Origin: Chlorobiaceae bacterium
Lineage (GTDB): Bacteria > Bacteroidota > Chlorobiia > Chlorobiales > Chlorobiaceae
Length of the DNA stretch: 50,586 nucleotides
Direction of reading: 5' to 3'
Assembly (NCBI GenBank): GCA_013334865.1
Contig: JAAXWS010000018.1
Span: 1-50,586, forward strand
In this document: one piece after another, positions 1-8,126 of the stretch
Position numbering within the stretch: position 1 is the stretch's first letter
How the letters are laid out: every line of letters starts with the position of its first letter
Notes under the pieces: model-generated
What the model was told of the DNA's origin: nothing
Seen by the model: only the letters and a program-made list of their open reading frames with translations
Databases searched by the model: none
Translations under genes and position numbers: made by a program

Positions 1-79
1 CACTTCGTTCCAGCTGTTCACGCAGGTTGGCTTCTAAGCGGACCAGCAGGGGCTGAAGCGACCCGAAAGGTCACATGAC
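1..79. other. Unassigned left edge of window
   Basis: No gene can be assigned. One plus-strand frame is open from base 1 to a TGA at 76-78, and another ends with TAA at 35-37 after an aromatic-rich stretch. Either could be the 3' end of a gene that starts to the left. The terminator just after supports a rightward gene ending here, but the fragment is too short to identify. Confidence 0.3.
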
Positions 80-125
80 ATGACTGCAGGCAGAATCTCC
101 GGATTCGCCTGCAGTCATTTTTTTT
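80..125 (+). terminator. Rho-independent terminator
   Basis: A perfect 12-bp stem (80-91 pairing with 107-118, arm ATGACTGCAGGC) with a 15-nt loop is followed by an eight-T run (118-125). This is a textbook intrinsic terminator for whatever gene ends at the left edge, and it insulates the NAT gene that follows. Confidence 0.85.
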
Positions 126-173
126 ACCTGTCAGGGCGTTGGTACTCTCCCGTATTTGCGTTTCATTTCTCGT

Positions 174-941
174 ATGCAACCTTCTAACTTCGACTTACGA
201 TCCTATCTCTTGAGGATTGGTTTCGCCGGAACCCCTTCGGCGGACCTTGCGACGCTCCGCGGCATGATGCGGCGCCAGCTCTTTTCGGTGCCGTTCGAGA
301 ACCTGGAGGTGCAGGAGGGGCGAGTGGTGTCGCTCGTACCTGAGGAGATCTTCTCGAAGATCGTCGGACGGCGGCGGGGCGGTTACTGCTACGAGGTGAA
401 CGGCATCTTCGCGATGGCGCTCGACGCGATAGGTATTCCGTACCGGTTCGTTGCCGCCCGGCCGATGACCTACCCGGTGCGCCGGCCGAAGACGCACATG
501 GCGATCGTGGCTGAGGTGGACGGCGGGCAATGGCTGTGCGACCTTGGTTTCGGGAGCTACGGCATCCGGGAGCCGGTCAACCTCGACTGGCTGGACAGGG
601 AGATCAGGCAGGATTACGACATTTTCAGGCTGGGCAGGGCGCCTGAGGGTGATTATCTCCTGCAGTCATTCATCGACGGTGCATGGAAAAACCTCTACGA
701 GTTCAACCTGCAACCGCAGGAGTGGGTCGATTTCGAGCCGGCCAACTTCATGAATTCGACGCATCCCGATTCGATCTTCGTCCGTAACCTTATGGTGGTC
801 CTGCAGAATGAGCGGGGCAAGGAGGTGCTGACCGGTTATTATTTCAAGAGTGTTTCGGAAGGGCGTCCGGTCGATAGGAAGATTGTTCCGGAGGAGATTC
901 CCGGGCTGCTGAAGGAGCGGTTCGGCATTATTCCCCGATGA
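174..941 (+). CDS. Arylamine N-acetyltransferase (NAT)
   Basis: Cytosolic enzyme of the NAT family, which moves acetyl from acetyl-CoA to arylamines, hydrazines or related amines through a Cys acyl-enzyme. The Cys-His-Asp triad is intact: Cys72 in RGGYCYEVNG, His108 in PKTHMAIVA and Asp123 in CDLGFGS, numbered from the ATG at 174. That spacing matches the family, and so does the length of 255 residues. An in-frame TTG at 156 would add six residues; I prefer the ATG because the family normally begins close to this point, although neither start has a clear Shine-Dalgarno sequence. The 3' end overlaps the convergent menD gene by 14 bases. The physiological substrate cannot be read from sequence, and the neighbourhood (menaquinone genes on the other strand) does not settle it. 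Confidence 0.93.
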   Translation: MQPSNFDLRSYLLRIGFAGTPSADLATLRGMMRRQLFSVPFENLEVQEGRVVSLVPEEIFSKIVGRRRGGYCYEVNGIFAMALDAIGIPYRFVAARPMTYPVRRPKTHMAIVAEVDGGQWLCDLGFGSYGIREPVNLDWLDREIRQDYDIFRLGRAPEGDYLLQSFIDGAWKNLYEFNLQPQEWVDFEPANFMNSTHPDSIFVRNLMVVLQNERGKEVLTGYYFKSVSEGRPVDRKIVPEEIPGLLKERFGIIPR

Positions 942-2670
942 GACGGGCAGCCTCTGCGATGGCGGACTTGAGCTTACGGTGGAGTGCGACGTTCCCTTCC
1001 CTCGAACAGGAGACCTCGACGAGCATCGAGCGTTCGGATTTCAGGGCGGCAGAGATGCAGCTGTGGAAGTCGGCGTTGGTCAGGGGGTTGGCGTAGCCGA
1101 GCCCGAAGGTTGCGGCGGCCGCCTTGAGGTTGAGGTTCTGCGGGGTCGCGAAGCAGGTTTCGAAGACGTCTTTTTCCCCGGATACCGGCAGGAATGAGAA
1201 GATGCCTCCTCCGCCGTTGTTCAGCACGACGACGACGACGCGGTTCCACTCGTGGTCGAGCAGTGAAAGGGCGTTGAGGTCGTGCAGGAAGGAGATGTCG
1301 CCGATGAGCAGCACCACCGGCTTGCCCAGGCCGGCCGAAAAGCCGGCCGCGGTGGAGGTGATGCCGTCGATGCCGCTGGCTCCGCGATTGAGCGCGGTGC
1401 GGACGGGGCGTTTGGCCGAAGGGGCTGCGTAGATGTCCATGTCACGGGCCGGCATGCTGTTCGAGACGAAGAGCCCCTGCCCCTCTCCGAGGATCGAGGA
1501 GACGATCCTTGCGGCGGAGATTTCGTTGACCGGCATCTCCCCGGAGCAGGCTGTGGCCTCGATCGTTTCGGAGGCGGCGGCGAAGAATGCGCCGGCTTTC
1601 GGCGTCCCGCCTGGCTTCCGGCATCCTTCCATGGCTACGGCGACGGCAGCCGGCGGGGCCTCGATGGTCAGGGTGACGTTGTGGTCCTGGTCGAAGCGCT
1701 CCGGATTCTCCCGCACGACGACATGGTGGCGCGGTTTCCACCGGCGGATCGCCCCGGCGGGCTGCTTGCCGATCAGCATGCCCCCGAAATGGATGACTGC
1801 ATCCGGACGGTACCTGTCGGTGAACTCCTCCGAATAGAAGGCGAGCTGCCACGGTTCGCAATCCGCCGAGATCCTGGCGCCGGAGGTAAGGTCGGCGAAG
1901 AGCGGCACGCCGAGCGACCGGGCAAGCGTGGCTACCGCATCCGTGTCCGACCGGTGATCGAGGTTGCCGGCGACAAAGAGCGGGTTGGATGCCGTTGCGA
2001 CGATCTCCCTCAGGGCGGCGAGCCCTTCCTGCGACGGTGTTTTCGAGGGTCTCTCGAATCGGGTCCAGGGATGCCCTGATTCCAGCCACTCCCTGACCGG
2101 GGCGAGCCACGGATCGTCGAGGTCGGGTGTTTCGGGGATGAGCGGTTCGCGGAACGGCGCGTTCAGGTGGACCGGACCGGCAGGCGATCCGATGCTTTTC
2201 CTGAGGGCATGCCCGACGGTACTCAGCAGCGAGGCGAGCGGCGTGCCGGTCTCGGGGGCAGGGAGCTGGAAGCTCCAGCGGGTGTAGCTGCCGAAGATGT
2301 CCTGCTGCCGGATCGTCTGGTTCGCCCCGGCGTCGAGGAGCTCGAAGGGGCGGTCGGCCGAGAGGACGATCATTGGACGGGCATCGGCGGAGGCCTCGAC
2401 CACGGCGGGGAAGTAGTTGGCGACGGCGGTGCCGGAGGTGCAGACGAGCACGGCAGGCATGCCGGTGGCACGGGCGTAGCCGAGGGCGTAGAATCCGGCG
2501 GAGCGTTCGTCGGGGAACATCCGGAACCTTGCCCCGGGGTTTCGCGCGATCGCGATGGTGAGCGGGGTCGAACGCGAGCCGGGCGAGACGCAGAAGAGAT
2601 CCACCCCCTGTCGGACGAACTCCTCGACGAGGAGGCGGCTCCAGAGTGTTGTTGCCTGCCGGTGGTTCAT
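928..2670 (-). CDS. menD: SEPHCHC synthase MenD (menaquinone biosynthesis)
   Basis: Thiamine diphosphate-dependent 2-succinyl-5-enolpyruvyl-6-hydroxy-3-cyclohexene-1-carboxylate synthase. It adds the succinic-semialdehyde unit derived from 2-oxoglutarate to isochorismate, the first committed menaquinone step. The N-terminal pyrimidine-binding domain begins LFCVSPGSRSTPLTIAIA and continues with FPDERSAGFYALGYARATG; the C-terminal domain has the cofactor/metal motif GDISFLHDLNAL. The length of 580 residues fits the family. The open frame extends upstream of 2670 with low-complexity Arg-rich sequence, which I take as a shadow of menF: the ATG at 2670 overlaps the menF stop as ATGA, a typical translational-coupling junction. 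It forms an operon with menF; the other men genes are not in the window. Confidence 0.96.
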   Translation of the reverse strand: MNHRQATTLWSRLLVEEFVRQGVDLFCVSPGSRSTPLTIAIARNPGARFRMFPDERSAGFYALGYARATGMPAVLVCTSGTAVANYFPAVVEASADARPMIVLSADRPFELLDAGANQTIRQQDIFGSYTRWSFQLPAPETGTPLASLLSTVGHALRKSIGSPAGPVHLNAPFREPLIPETPDLDDPWLAPVREWLESGHPWTRFERPSKTPSQEGLAALREIVATASNPLFVAGNLDHRSDTDAVATLARSLGVPLFADLTSGARISADCEPWQLAFYSEEFTDRYRPDAVIHFGGMLIGKQPAGAIRRWKPRHHVVVRENPERFDQDHNVTLTIEAPPAAVAVAMEGCRKPGGTPKAGAFFAAASETIEATACSGEMPVNEISAARIVSSILGEGQGLFVSNSMPARDMDIYAAPSAKRPVRTALNRGASGIDGITSTAAGFSAGLGKPVVLLIGDISFLHDLNALSLLDHEWNRVVVVVLNNGGGGIFSFLPVSGEKDVFETCFATPQNLNLKAAAATFGLGYANPLTNADFHSCISAALKSERSMLVEVSCSREGNVALHRKLKSAIAEAARLIGE

Positions 2671-4112
2671 GTGGCCTGCTTTGTAATGGCCAGGATCTCG
2701 CCGATCTTCTGGTCGACCTCCTCCCACTCGGAATCGGGGTCCGAACCGCGGACCAGGCCTGCTCCGGAGTAGAGGAAGACACGGTCGCCGTTGACGAGCG
2801 CCGAACGGATTCCTACGGCGAACTCGGCGGCGTCCCGGCTCATCCAGCCGATCGGGCCGGCATACCAGCCCCGGCAGAACGGTTCGAGGTCGGCGATCAG
2901 CCGCATGGAGGCGTCCCTTGGCACGCCACCGACGGCCGGGGTCGGATGAAGCTGCCGGAGCACGGTGCTGTCGGTGCAGAACTCCGGTTTCAGCCGTGCC
3001 GTGCAACTGGTGTAGAGGTGGGCGAGCTGGCTGAGCTGCAGCACCTGTACGCGTTCATCCATGTCGATGTCGCTGCAGACCGGCTGCAGCTCGCGGTAGA
3101 TCGTATCCTTGACGAACCGGTGCTCCCTGACGTCCTTCTCGGAGTTGAGCAGCAGTTCGGATGCGGTGTGGTCGTCTGCCTTGAGCGCCTCCTTGGTCAC
3201 GGTGCCGGCCAGCGCTTCGGTCAGGAGCCGGTCGCCGTCTCGGCGGTAGAGGCGTTCCGGCGTGAAGCTGATGAACGCGTGTCCCTCGACCGGCTCGAAG
3301 TAGAACCGGTAGGTGGATGTCTCGGGAAAGGGGTAGTTCATGAGGAACCGGATCGCCGGCACAGTGCCGGAGAATTCGAGTTCGGTCTGCCTGGCGAGGA
3401 TCACCTTCTCCATCTCGCCGGACCTGAAGGTGTCGAGCACCCGGCGGCAGCAGTCGATCCACTGTTCACGGTCTGGGCAGTATGAGGTCTTCTCCAGGTC
3501 GGGGAGATCGGCATCTGCGGACGGGAGGCAGGAGGGGTCTACCGAATCAAGCGCGTCGAGCAGCTTTCGTCCGGCTTCTTCGATCTCCTCGCCGGGACCG
3601 ATTCTGAGCGTGCAGGTGAGCGATGCTCCGGTTTGCGATCCCTCCAGGGTGACCTGCGGGAGGATGAAGAGGCTCGGGCTGAATCCCTCCCACAGCCGGT
3701 TCTGCTGCTGGAGGTTGTTGAAGCAGAATCCCCCGACGTACCGCGCATGGGCGTGTTTGCCCTGCATGGCATGCTCGAGCATGAGGAAGCTCCGGTCGTT
3801 AGGGCCGGTGCCGTTCAGCTCGATGCGGTCGGCTTCACCAACGCCCGCCACCCATTCGCTCTTCTCCCGGTTCATCCAGTAGAGCTTCGGGAAGCGCTTC
3901 TGGCGGGAGAGCCAGCCGAGCGCGTCGGGCATTGTGACCGGGACGCTGAATGTCCTGAAGGAGGGGGGGGCGTCCTCCCCGGTTCCGTCATGCCGCCCAA
4001 ACGCCTCTCGGACCCTCTGTTTCAGGAGGGGCAGGGCCAGGTCTATCGGGTGGGGTCTGTCGTCTGCCGGTATGTTCTTATGCGCTTCTGTCATAAATCC
4101 CGTGAAATTCAA
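2667..4112 (-). CDS. menF: Isochorismate synthase MenF
   Basis: Chorismate-utilising enzyme that isomerises chorismate to isochorismate, the substrate for MenD encoded directly downstream. The C-terminal chorismate-binding domain is clear: LLTEALAGTV, NSEKDVREHRFVKD, HPTPAVGGVPRDA, GWYAGPIGW and the closing SGAGLVRGSDPDSEW. The N-terminal half is variable, as usual for MenF. Two starts are possible: TTG at 4112, preceded three bases earlier by a good AGGAG, and ATG at 4094 with a weaker site; they differ by six residues. I kept the TTG because of the ribosome binding site. The start does not affect the functional call. EntC/DhbC-type siderophore use is unlikely given the menD coupling. Confidence 0.95.
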   Translation of the reverse strand: MNFTGFMTEAHKNIPADDRPHPIDLALPLLKQRVREAFGRHDGTGEDAPPSFRTFSVPVTMPDALGWLSRQKRFPKLYWMNREKSEWVAGVGEADRIELNGTGPNDRSFLMLEHAMQGKHAHARYVGGFCFNNLQQQNRLWEGFSPSLFILPQVTLEGSQTGASLTCTLRIGPGEEIEEAGRKLLDALDSVDPSCLPSADADLPDLEKTSYCPDREQWIDCCRRVLDTFRSGEMEKVILARQTELEFSGTVPAIRFLMNYPFPETSTYRFYFEPVEGHAFISFTPERLYRRDGDRLLTEALAGTVTKEALKADDHTASELLLNSEKDVREHRFVKDTIYRELQPVCSDIDMDERVQVLQLSQLAHLYTSCTARLKPEFCTDSTVLRQLHPTPAVGGVPRDASMRLIADLEPFCRGWYAGPIGWMSRDAAEFAVGIRSALVNGDRVFLYSGAGLVRGSDPDSEWEEVDQKIGEILAITKQAT

Positions 4113-4186
4113 AGACTCCTGTCATGCGTCTTGATGGGGGGCTGCATGATCACGGAGCGACCTTCCTTGCCTGATGCCTTACGGAT

Positions 4187-4816
4187 TCATTGCCTGCCGT
4201 CCTGACGGGGAGCGGGCTGCAGGTGCCTTTCGAGGGCGACGGCAAGATAATTGTTTTTCTTCTGAAGCCACGCATGGATTTTCCGGGCTTCGTCCATCCT
4301 GCCTGCCCTGATGTGGCAGATGGCCATGGTGTACCACGCTTCGTCGAACGAGTAGCTGTTGTCGATGGCCTGGCGGTAAGCGGCGATGGCGTCGTCGTAG
4401 CGTTGCAGCTGGAAGTAGACGTTGCCCAGGTCGAAATGGCGCAGGGAGTCGTCAGGAGCCATCTGTACCCGTTTCTTCATCCAGGGGAGGGCTGCCGGAT
4501 AGTTCTTCTGGTTGAAGTATGCCGCGCCCATTGCCGAATAGGCTTCGTCGAGCCCCGGTTCCAGCGCGATAGCCCGCTGGTAGGCGGTGATGGCTTCGGC
4601 GAACTTCTGCTGGCGGGAGTACTCCTTGCCGAGGTTCAGGTAGGCTCTTGCGTCTTCCGGACTCTTCCAGACCGTCTGCTGCAGCTCCCGTATGCGGGTG
4701 TCCTTGTTCTGGCATGCCGACAGGCCTGCGATGCAGATGATGGCGAGGAGCGACCTCAGGGCGGTGAGGAGACGCTTCTGCATCTGGTTCGATGGCTGGT
4801 TCGACAGTTGGATCAT
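4187..4816 (-). CDS. TPR-repeat lipoprotein
   Basis: Predicted lipoprotein with a hydrophobic segment followed by a lipobox (CIAGLSAC), so it is probably lipid-anchored in the envelope. After the Cys there are about four tetratricopeptide repeats, recognisable from the W/Y-LG-Y-F-A-Y-A-P pattern (for example ARAYLNLGKEYSRQQKFAEA and the next unit with AAYFNQKNYPAA). TPRs make protein-binding superhelices; the partner is unknown. Of three in-frame starts (4888, 4816, 4783) I chose 4816, because an AGG lies a few bases upstream and because a signal peptide with a 10-15-residue positive region results. The gene lies 74 bases upstream of menF on the same strand and may be co-transcribed, but nothing ties it functionally to menaquinone synthesis. 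Confidence 0.85.
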   Translation of the reverse strand: MIQLSNQPSNQMQKRLLTALRSLLAIICIAGLSACQNKDTRIRELQQTVWKSPEDARAYLNLGKEYSRQQKFAEAITAYQRAIALEPGLDEAYSAMGAAYFNQKNYPAALPWMKKRVQMAPDDSLRHFDLGNVYFQLQRYDDAIAAYRQAIDNSYSFDEAWYTMAICHIRAGRMDEARKIHAWLQKKNNYLAVALERHLQPAPRQDGRQ

Positions 4817-5072
4817 ATGGCCTGCAGGCTTTACCGGTAATTCTTGGTTCCTTTTCTCCCGACTCGATTCTGCCGCTTGCCCTGGCAATCAAGGAGAGCT
4901 CTGACGACGTTCCGCATGTCTTGTCAATATAGCTACTGGCTCATTCTTCTGCTAACCGCCGCCATGTTTTCGGTTGCCGGCCCAGCTGGCCCGCCAGCTG
5001 TTGACAGTGGCGTTTTTTTTGCTCACTTTACGGATGAGGAGTCTCCAATAACCGATAACGGAACCCTGATTC
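4817..5072. other. Intergenic region, divergent TPR lipoprotein / HMA protein
   Basis: Non-coding gap between divergent genes. A short palindrome (CAGCTGG 4983-4989 with CCAGCTG 4994-5000) sits just before an eight-T run (5013-5020). A plus-strand frame starting ATG at 4917 looks superficially like a signal peptide but runs out of frame into the HMA gene and loses protein-like composition, so I do not annotate it. Promoters for both genes must lie here, but I cannot place them. Confidence 0.4.
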
Positions 5073-5279
5073 ATGAAATCCGAGATACATGTCACGGGAA
5101 TGCGTTGCCACGGCTGCGAAATCCTTGTCACCGAGGCGCTCGAGGAGGTGGAAGGGGTCGAGCAGGCCAAGGCCTCACACGAAACGGGCGTCGTGATCGT
5201 GGAGTACGACGAGTCGAAGGTTGACCCGGCATCCATCAGGGGGGTGATCGAGGCCCAGGGATTCAGCGTGACCTCCTGA
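5073..5279 (+). CDS. Heavy-metal-associated (HMA) domain protein, CopZ-like
   Basis: A 68-residue stand-alone HMA domain with the betaalphabetabetaalphabeta length of copper chaperones. The metal site is MRCHGCE near residue 10, i.e. the MxCxxC motif that binds Cu(I) or a similar soft metal through two Cys; the second x is His rather than the common A/S. The end (IEAQGFSVTS) fits the last helix and strand of the fold. It probably carries copper to a P-type ATPase or scavenges it, but no copper ATPase or regulator is nearby, so the metal and partner are inference. It is monocistronic, followed after two bases by a bidirectional terminator. Confidence 0.88.
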   Translation: MKSEIHVTGMRCHGCEILVTEALEEVEGVEQAKASHETGVVIVEYDESKVDPASIRGVIEAQGFSVTS

Positions 5280-5280
5280 A

Positions 5281-5317
5281 ACGAAAAAAGCCCCTGCGAT
5301 GCAAGGGCTTTTTTCGT
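5281..5317. terminator. Bidirectional intrinsic terminator (HMA gene / tRNA-Asp)
   Basis: A 17-bp stem with one mismatch (5281-5297 with 5301-5317) has a three-base loop. It is A-rich at the outer left and T-rich at the outer right, so it can stop transcription both rightward from the HMA gene and leftward from tRNA-Asp. Confidence 0.85.
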
Positions 5318-5336
5318 TTGTCCTATCGGAACGTTG

Positions 5337-5411
5337 CGGAGCTGACGGGGCTCGAACCCGCGACCTCCTACGTGACAGGCAGGCGCTCTAACCAAACTGA
5401 GCTACAGCTCC
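5337..5411 (-). tRNA. tRNA-Asp (GUC)
   Basis: The reverse strand folds as a complete cloverleaf: seven-pair acceptor stem GGAGCTG/CAGCTCC, D stem GCTC/GAGC, anticodon stem CCTGC/GTAGG with loop CTGTCAC (anticodon GTC, aspartate), T stem GCGGG/CCCGT with TTCGAGC loop, and discriminator G. The CCA end is not encoded (CAA follows). It is a solitary tRNA gene, transcribed toward the bidirectional terminator at 5281-5317. Confidence 0.97.
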
Positions 5412-5429
5412 GTTCCTGAATGGTTGACA

Positions 5430-5458
5430 AAAGTAGCGAACGGGAGATTTCTTTCCAA
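5430..5458 (-). promoter_or_regulatory. Candidate promoter of tRNA-Asp
   Basis: On the minus strand TTGGAA (5458-5453) and TACTTT (5435-5430) are separated by exactly 17 bases, and the -10-like box ends 18 bases before the mature tRNA 5' end. This is a plausible housekeeping sigma factor promoter, inferred from pattern only. The rest of 5412-5641 is AT-rich and must also carry the gltA promoter, which I could not place. Confidence 0.4.
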
Positions 5459-5641
5459 ACAATATTTTGGATTTTTGAGAATAGGTTTTCGCCGGGGAAA
5501 AGGATTAAACTATATAACGGCAGAATGCAGAAAGATGGGTGCGAGAATGCCCGGAGTTTTGTAATTTCAGCCAAGAACAAGCGGCGAGTCCCCTGAAAAA
5601 GGATGAGCATTCCTTTGTAACTCCTAAATAAATGAATTGTT

Positions 5642-6985
5642 ATGTCCGATTCCGAGCATCGCAACTCGTTGACGATTACCGACAATCGTACCGGCAAGAG
5701 CTATGAGCTTCCCATCGAGGATGGAACCATCCGCAGCATGGACCTCCGGCAGATCAAGGCCTCCGATGAGGATTTCGGCCTTCTCGGCTACGATCCGGGC
5801 TACCTGAACACCGCCTCCTGCAAAAGCTCCATCACCTACATCGACGGCGACAAGGGCATCCTCCGCTACCGCGGCTACCCGATCGAACAGCTGGCCGAGA
5901 AGAGCACCTTCCTCGAGACCGCGTACCTCCTGATGAAGGGCGAACTTCCGGACAAGGAGCGGCTCGCTGTGTGGACCTACAACATCAGGTACCATACCGA
6001 GGTCCACACCAACATCACCAAGTTCATGGAGGGTTTCCGCTACGACGCGCACCCGATGGGCATCCTCGTCGGCACGGTCGGGGCGCTGTCGACCTTCTAC
6101 CCGGACGCCAAGGACATCTCCCATGAGGAGTCCCGCAAGCTCCAGGTCCGCAGGCTCCTCGGCAAGATCCCGACGATGGCGGCCATGAGCTTCCGCCACA
6201 GCCTCGGGCTTCCTTACGTGGCGCCCGATACCGAGCTCAGCTACACCGGCAACTTCCTCTCCATGATGTTCAAGAGCATGGAGCGTTACTACAAGCCGAA
6301 CCCGGTACTCGAACATGCGCTCGACGTGCTCTTCATCCTTCACGCCGACCACGAGCAGAACTGTTCGACCAATGCCGTGCGTTCGGTCGGCAGCTCGAAC
6401 GTCGATCCCTACTCGGCGATCGCCGCAGGCTGCGCCGCGCTTTACGGCCCGCTTCACGGCGGCGCCAACGAGGCGGTGATCCACATGCTCAACGAGATCG
6501 GTTCCATCGACAGGATCCCCGCGTTCATCAAGTCGGTCAAGGAGGGGTCGGGGCGCCTGATGGGCTTCGGGCACCGCGTCTACAAGAACTACGACCCGCG
6601 AGCCAAAATCATCAAGGAGATCGCCTTCAGGGTCTTCGAGGAGACCGGCAAGAACCCGCTGCTCGACATGGCGCTCGAGCTGGAGAGGATCGCGCTCGAG
6701 GACGACTACTTCGTGAAGCGGAAGCTCTACCCGAACGTGGACTTCTATTCCGGCCTGATCTACCAGGCGATGGGCTTCCCGACCGAGATGTTCCCGGTGC
6801 TGTTCGCCATCGGCCGCACGCCCGGATGGCTCGCCCAGTGGATCGAGCAGGTGAAGGACCCCGAGCAGAAGATCGCGCGCCCGAGGCAGATCTACCTCGG
6901 CGAAGAGTGCCGGGACTTCATGCCGATCGAAGCGCGTCCGAAGAAGATCGTCGACGAGGCCAAGTTCGGCATGTGCCGTATCTGA
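5642..6985 (+). CDS. gltA: Citrate synthase (type II, GltA-like)
   Basis: Condenses acetyl-CoA and oxaloacetate to citrate. The 447-residue length and N-terminal beta-rich domain fit the Gram-negative hexameric (type II) enzymes. Active-site residues are visible: His237 in LHADHEQN, His272 in YGPLHGGANE, His311 in GFGHRVYKNYDPR and Asp367 in YPNVDFYSG. In green sulfur bacteria, which fix carbon by the reductive TCA cycle with ATP-citrate lyase, this enzyme would act in the opposite direction, e.g. during acetate assimilation; that context is established knowledge, not shown here. It starts a rightward gene group, although a GC-rich hairpin separates it from gatC. Confidence 0.97.
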   Translation: MSDSEHRNSLTITDNRTGKSYELPIEDGTIRSMDLRQIKASDEDFGLLGYDPGYLNTASCKSSITYIDGDKGILRYRGYPIEQLAEKSTFLETAYLLMKGELPDKERLAVWTYNIRYHTEVHTNITKFMEGFRYDAHPMGILVGTVGALSTFYPDAKDISHEESRKLQVRRLLGKIPTMAAMSFRHSLGLPYVAPDTELSYTGNFLSMMFKSMERYYKPNPVLEHALDVLFILHADHEQNCSTNAVRSVGSSNVDPYSAIAAGCAALYGPLHGGANEAVIHMLNEIGSIDRIPAFIKSVKEGSGRLMGFGHRVYKNYDPRAKIIKEIAFRVFEETGKNPLLDMALELERIALEDDYFVKRKLYPNVDFYSGLIYQAMGFPTEMFPVLFAIGRTPGWLAQWIEQVKDPEQKIARPRQIYLGEECRDFMPIEARPKKIVDEAKFGMCRI

Positions 6986-7000
6986 TGCCTTGCCCGTTTA

Positions 7001-7038
7001 ACCGGCCCCTTGACCCCGTCCGGGGCGAGGGGGCCGGT
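7001..7038 (+). other. GC-rich intergenic hairpin between gltA and gatC
   Basis: ACCGGCCCC (7001-7009) pairs perfectly with GGGGCCGGT (7030-7038), enclosing a second small CCCC/GGGG stem. There is no T run, so it is not a classical terminator; it could stabilise the gltA 3' end or partly uncouple gatC expression. Confidence 0.6.
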
Positions 7039-7064
7039 ATCTGCCATTTCAACGATTGATTGCC

Positions 7065-7352
7065 ATGTCGGTTACCATCAAAGACGTCGCATACATAGCC
7101 GAACTCGCGAGGCTGCGCTTCACCGAGCCGGAGCAGGAGAAGATGACGCGTGAACTCAACATGATCCTGCACTATGTCGAGAAGCTCAACCAGGTCGATA
7201 CCGAAGGGGTCGAGCCGCTCAGCAGCATTCACGACCAGTCGAACGTGCTCAGGGAGGACGTGGAGCGGCCGTCGATCTCCAACTCCGAGGCGCTGAAGAA
7301 CGCACCGGACCGCCAGGACCGCTTTTTCAAGGTTCCGAAGGTCATCGGCTGA
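7065..7352 (+). CDS. gatC: Asp-tRNA(Asn)/Glu-tRNA(Gln) amidotransferase subunit C
   Basis: Small subunit of the GatCAB amidotransferase, which converts misacylated Glu-tRNA(Gln) and/or Asp-tRNA(Asn) to the correct amide form. At 95 residues it matches the family, with the typical start (VTIKDVAYIAELARLRFTEPE) reading as helix, the central LNMILHYVEKLNQVDTEGVEP and the C-terminal FKVPKVIG. I use the ATG at 7065; an in-frame TTG at 7056 adds only three residues. The catalytic gatA and gatB genes are not adjacent, common in bacteria where gatC is scattered. The next gene follows after seven bases. Confidence 0.94.
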   Translation: MSVTIKDVAYIAELARLRFTEPEQEKMTRELNMILHYVEKLNQVDTEGVEPLSSIHDQSNVLREDVERPSISNSEALKNAPDRQDRFFKVPKVIG

Positions 7353-7359
7353 GCCGGCC

Positions 7360-7677
7360 ATGGCCGTACTCACCCAGAAACAGGACGGCGTCTGCATCTC
7401 CATCCGGGTCCAGCCCCGGTCGTCGCGCAGCGGCGTCGCCGGCCTGTACGGCGAAAGCGTGCGGATCTGCCTGAAGTCGGCCCCGGTCGACGACGCGGCC
7501 AACCTGGAGTGCAGCACCCTGCTCTCCAGACTTTTCGGGGTGCCCCGTTCCAGCGTTTCGCTTGTTTCGGGCCGTAGCTCCCGCAGCAAGGTGATGAGGA
7601 TCGAGGGGCTTTCGGTCGCCGCTGCGGAGGCCGTGCTTGCCCCCTACCTCGCCAGTACCATCCCCCACATGCCATGA
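7360..7677 (+). CDS. DUF167 (YggU-like) family protein
   Basis: Small protein of the DUF167/YggU family, whose role is not established. Diagnostic features are the beta strand with VQPRSSRSGV near residues 17-26, VRICLKSAPVDDAANLE (the family's KAPPVDGKAN-type block), and LVSGRSSRSKVMRI near the end. The 105-residue length is normal. The stop codon overlaps the dtd start as ATGA, so it is translationally coupled to dtd and lies in the gatC-DUF167-dtd-kdsB cluster. No enzymatic function should be inferred from these neighbours. Confidence 0.88.
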   Translation: MAVLTQKQDGVCISIRVQPRSSRSGVAGLYGESVRICLKSAPVDDAANLECSTLLSRLFGVPRSSVSLVSGRSSRSKVMRIEGLSVAAAEAVLAPYLASTIPHMP

Positions 7678-8126
7678 AGGCAGTTGCCCAGCGGGTTTCA
7701 CGTGCAAGCGTATCGATCGGCGGTTCGCTGTACTCGGAGATCGGCAGCGGGCTGCTGCTGCTGGTGGGGATCGGCCGCCGCGACACCGGCGACGACTTGT
7801 CGTGGATGAGCAGGAAAATCCCCAACCTCCGTATTTTCGAAGATGATGCCGGGAAGATGAACCTTTCGGTGAAGGAGGCCGGCGGTTCGATCCTCGCCGT
7901 CTCCCAGTTCACCCTGTATGCCGATGCAAGCCGCGGCAACCGGCCGGGCTTTTCGGAGGCCGCTCCGCCCGACGAGGCCCGCGCGATGTTCGATCGCTTC
8001 GTCGAGCAACTCAGGTGCGAATCGGGCTGTCCGGTTGAGACCGGAAGTTTCGGCGCCGACATGCAGGTCGACCTGCTGAACGACGGCCCGGTCACCATCA
8101 TCCTCGAATCCCCGACAAAACCATGA
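7674..8126 (+). CDS. dtd: D-aminoacyl-tRNA deacylase
   Basis: Homodimeric proofreading enzyme that hydrolyses D-aminoacyl-tRNAs (and Gly-tRNA(Ala)), recycling tRNA and keeping D-residues out of protein. The start [15 protein letters not shown], the catalytic [15 protein letters not shown] and the NDGPVTI motif carrying the cross-subunit Gly-Pro are intact; the length of 150 residues is typical. It overlaps DUF167 upstream (ATGA) and kdsB downstream (ATGA), so the three are very likely one transcript. Confidence 0.96.
   Translation: MKAVAQRVSRASVSIGGSLYSEIGSGLLLLVGIGRRDTGDDLSWMSRKIPNLRIFEDDAGKMNLSVKEAGGSILAVSQFTLYADASRGNRPGFSEAAPPDEARAMFDRFVEQLRCESGCPVETGSFGADMQVDLLNDGPVTIILESPTKP

Noticed and set aside
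2671-3006. N-terminal extension of menD to 3006
   Set aside because: Lies inside menF in another frame, Arg/Pro-rich with no family similarity; the ATGA overlap at 2670 explains the start.
4844-5224. Possible small exported protein (hydrophobic stretch YWLILLLTAAMFSVAG)
   Set aside because: Only the first part is protein-like; the rest is the HMA gene read out of frame. No ribosome site.
5412-5641. Riboswitch or leader RNA upstream of gltA
   Set aside because: AT-rich with no conserved riboswitch core I recognise; only a tRNA promoter candidate could be placed.
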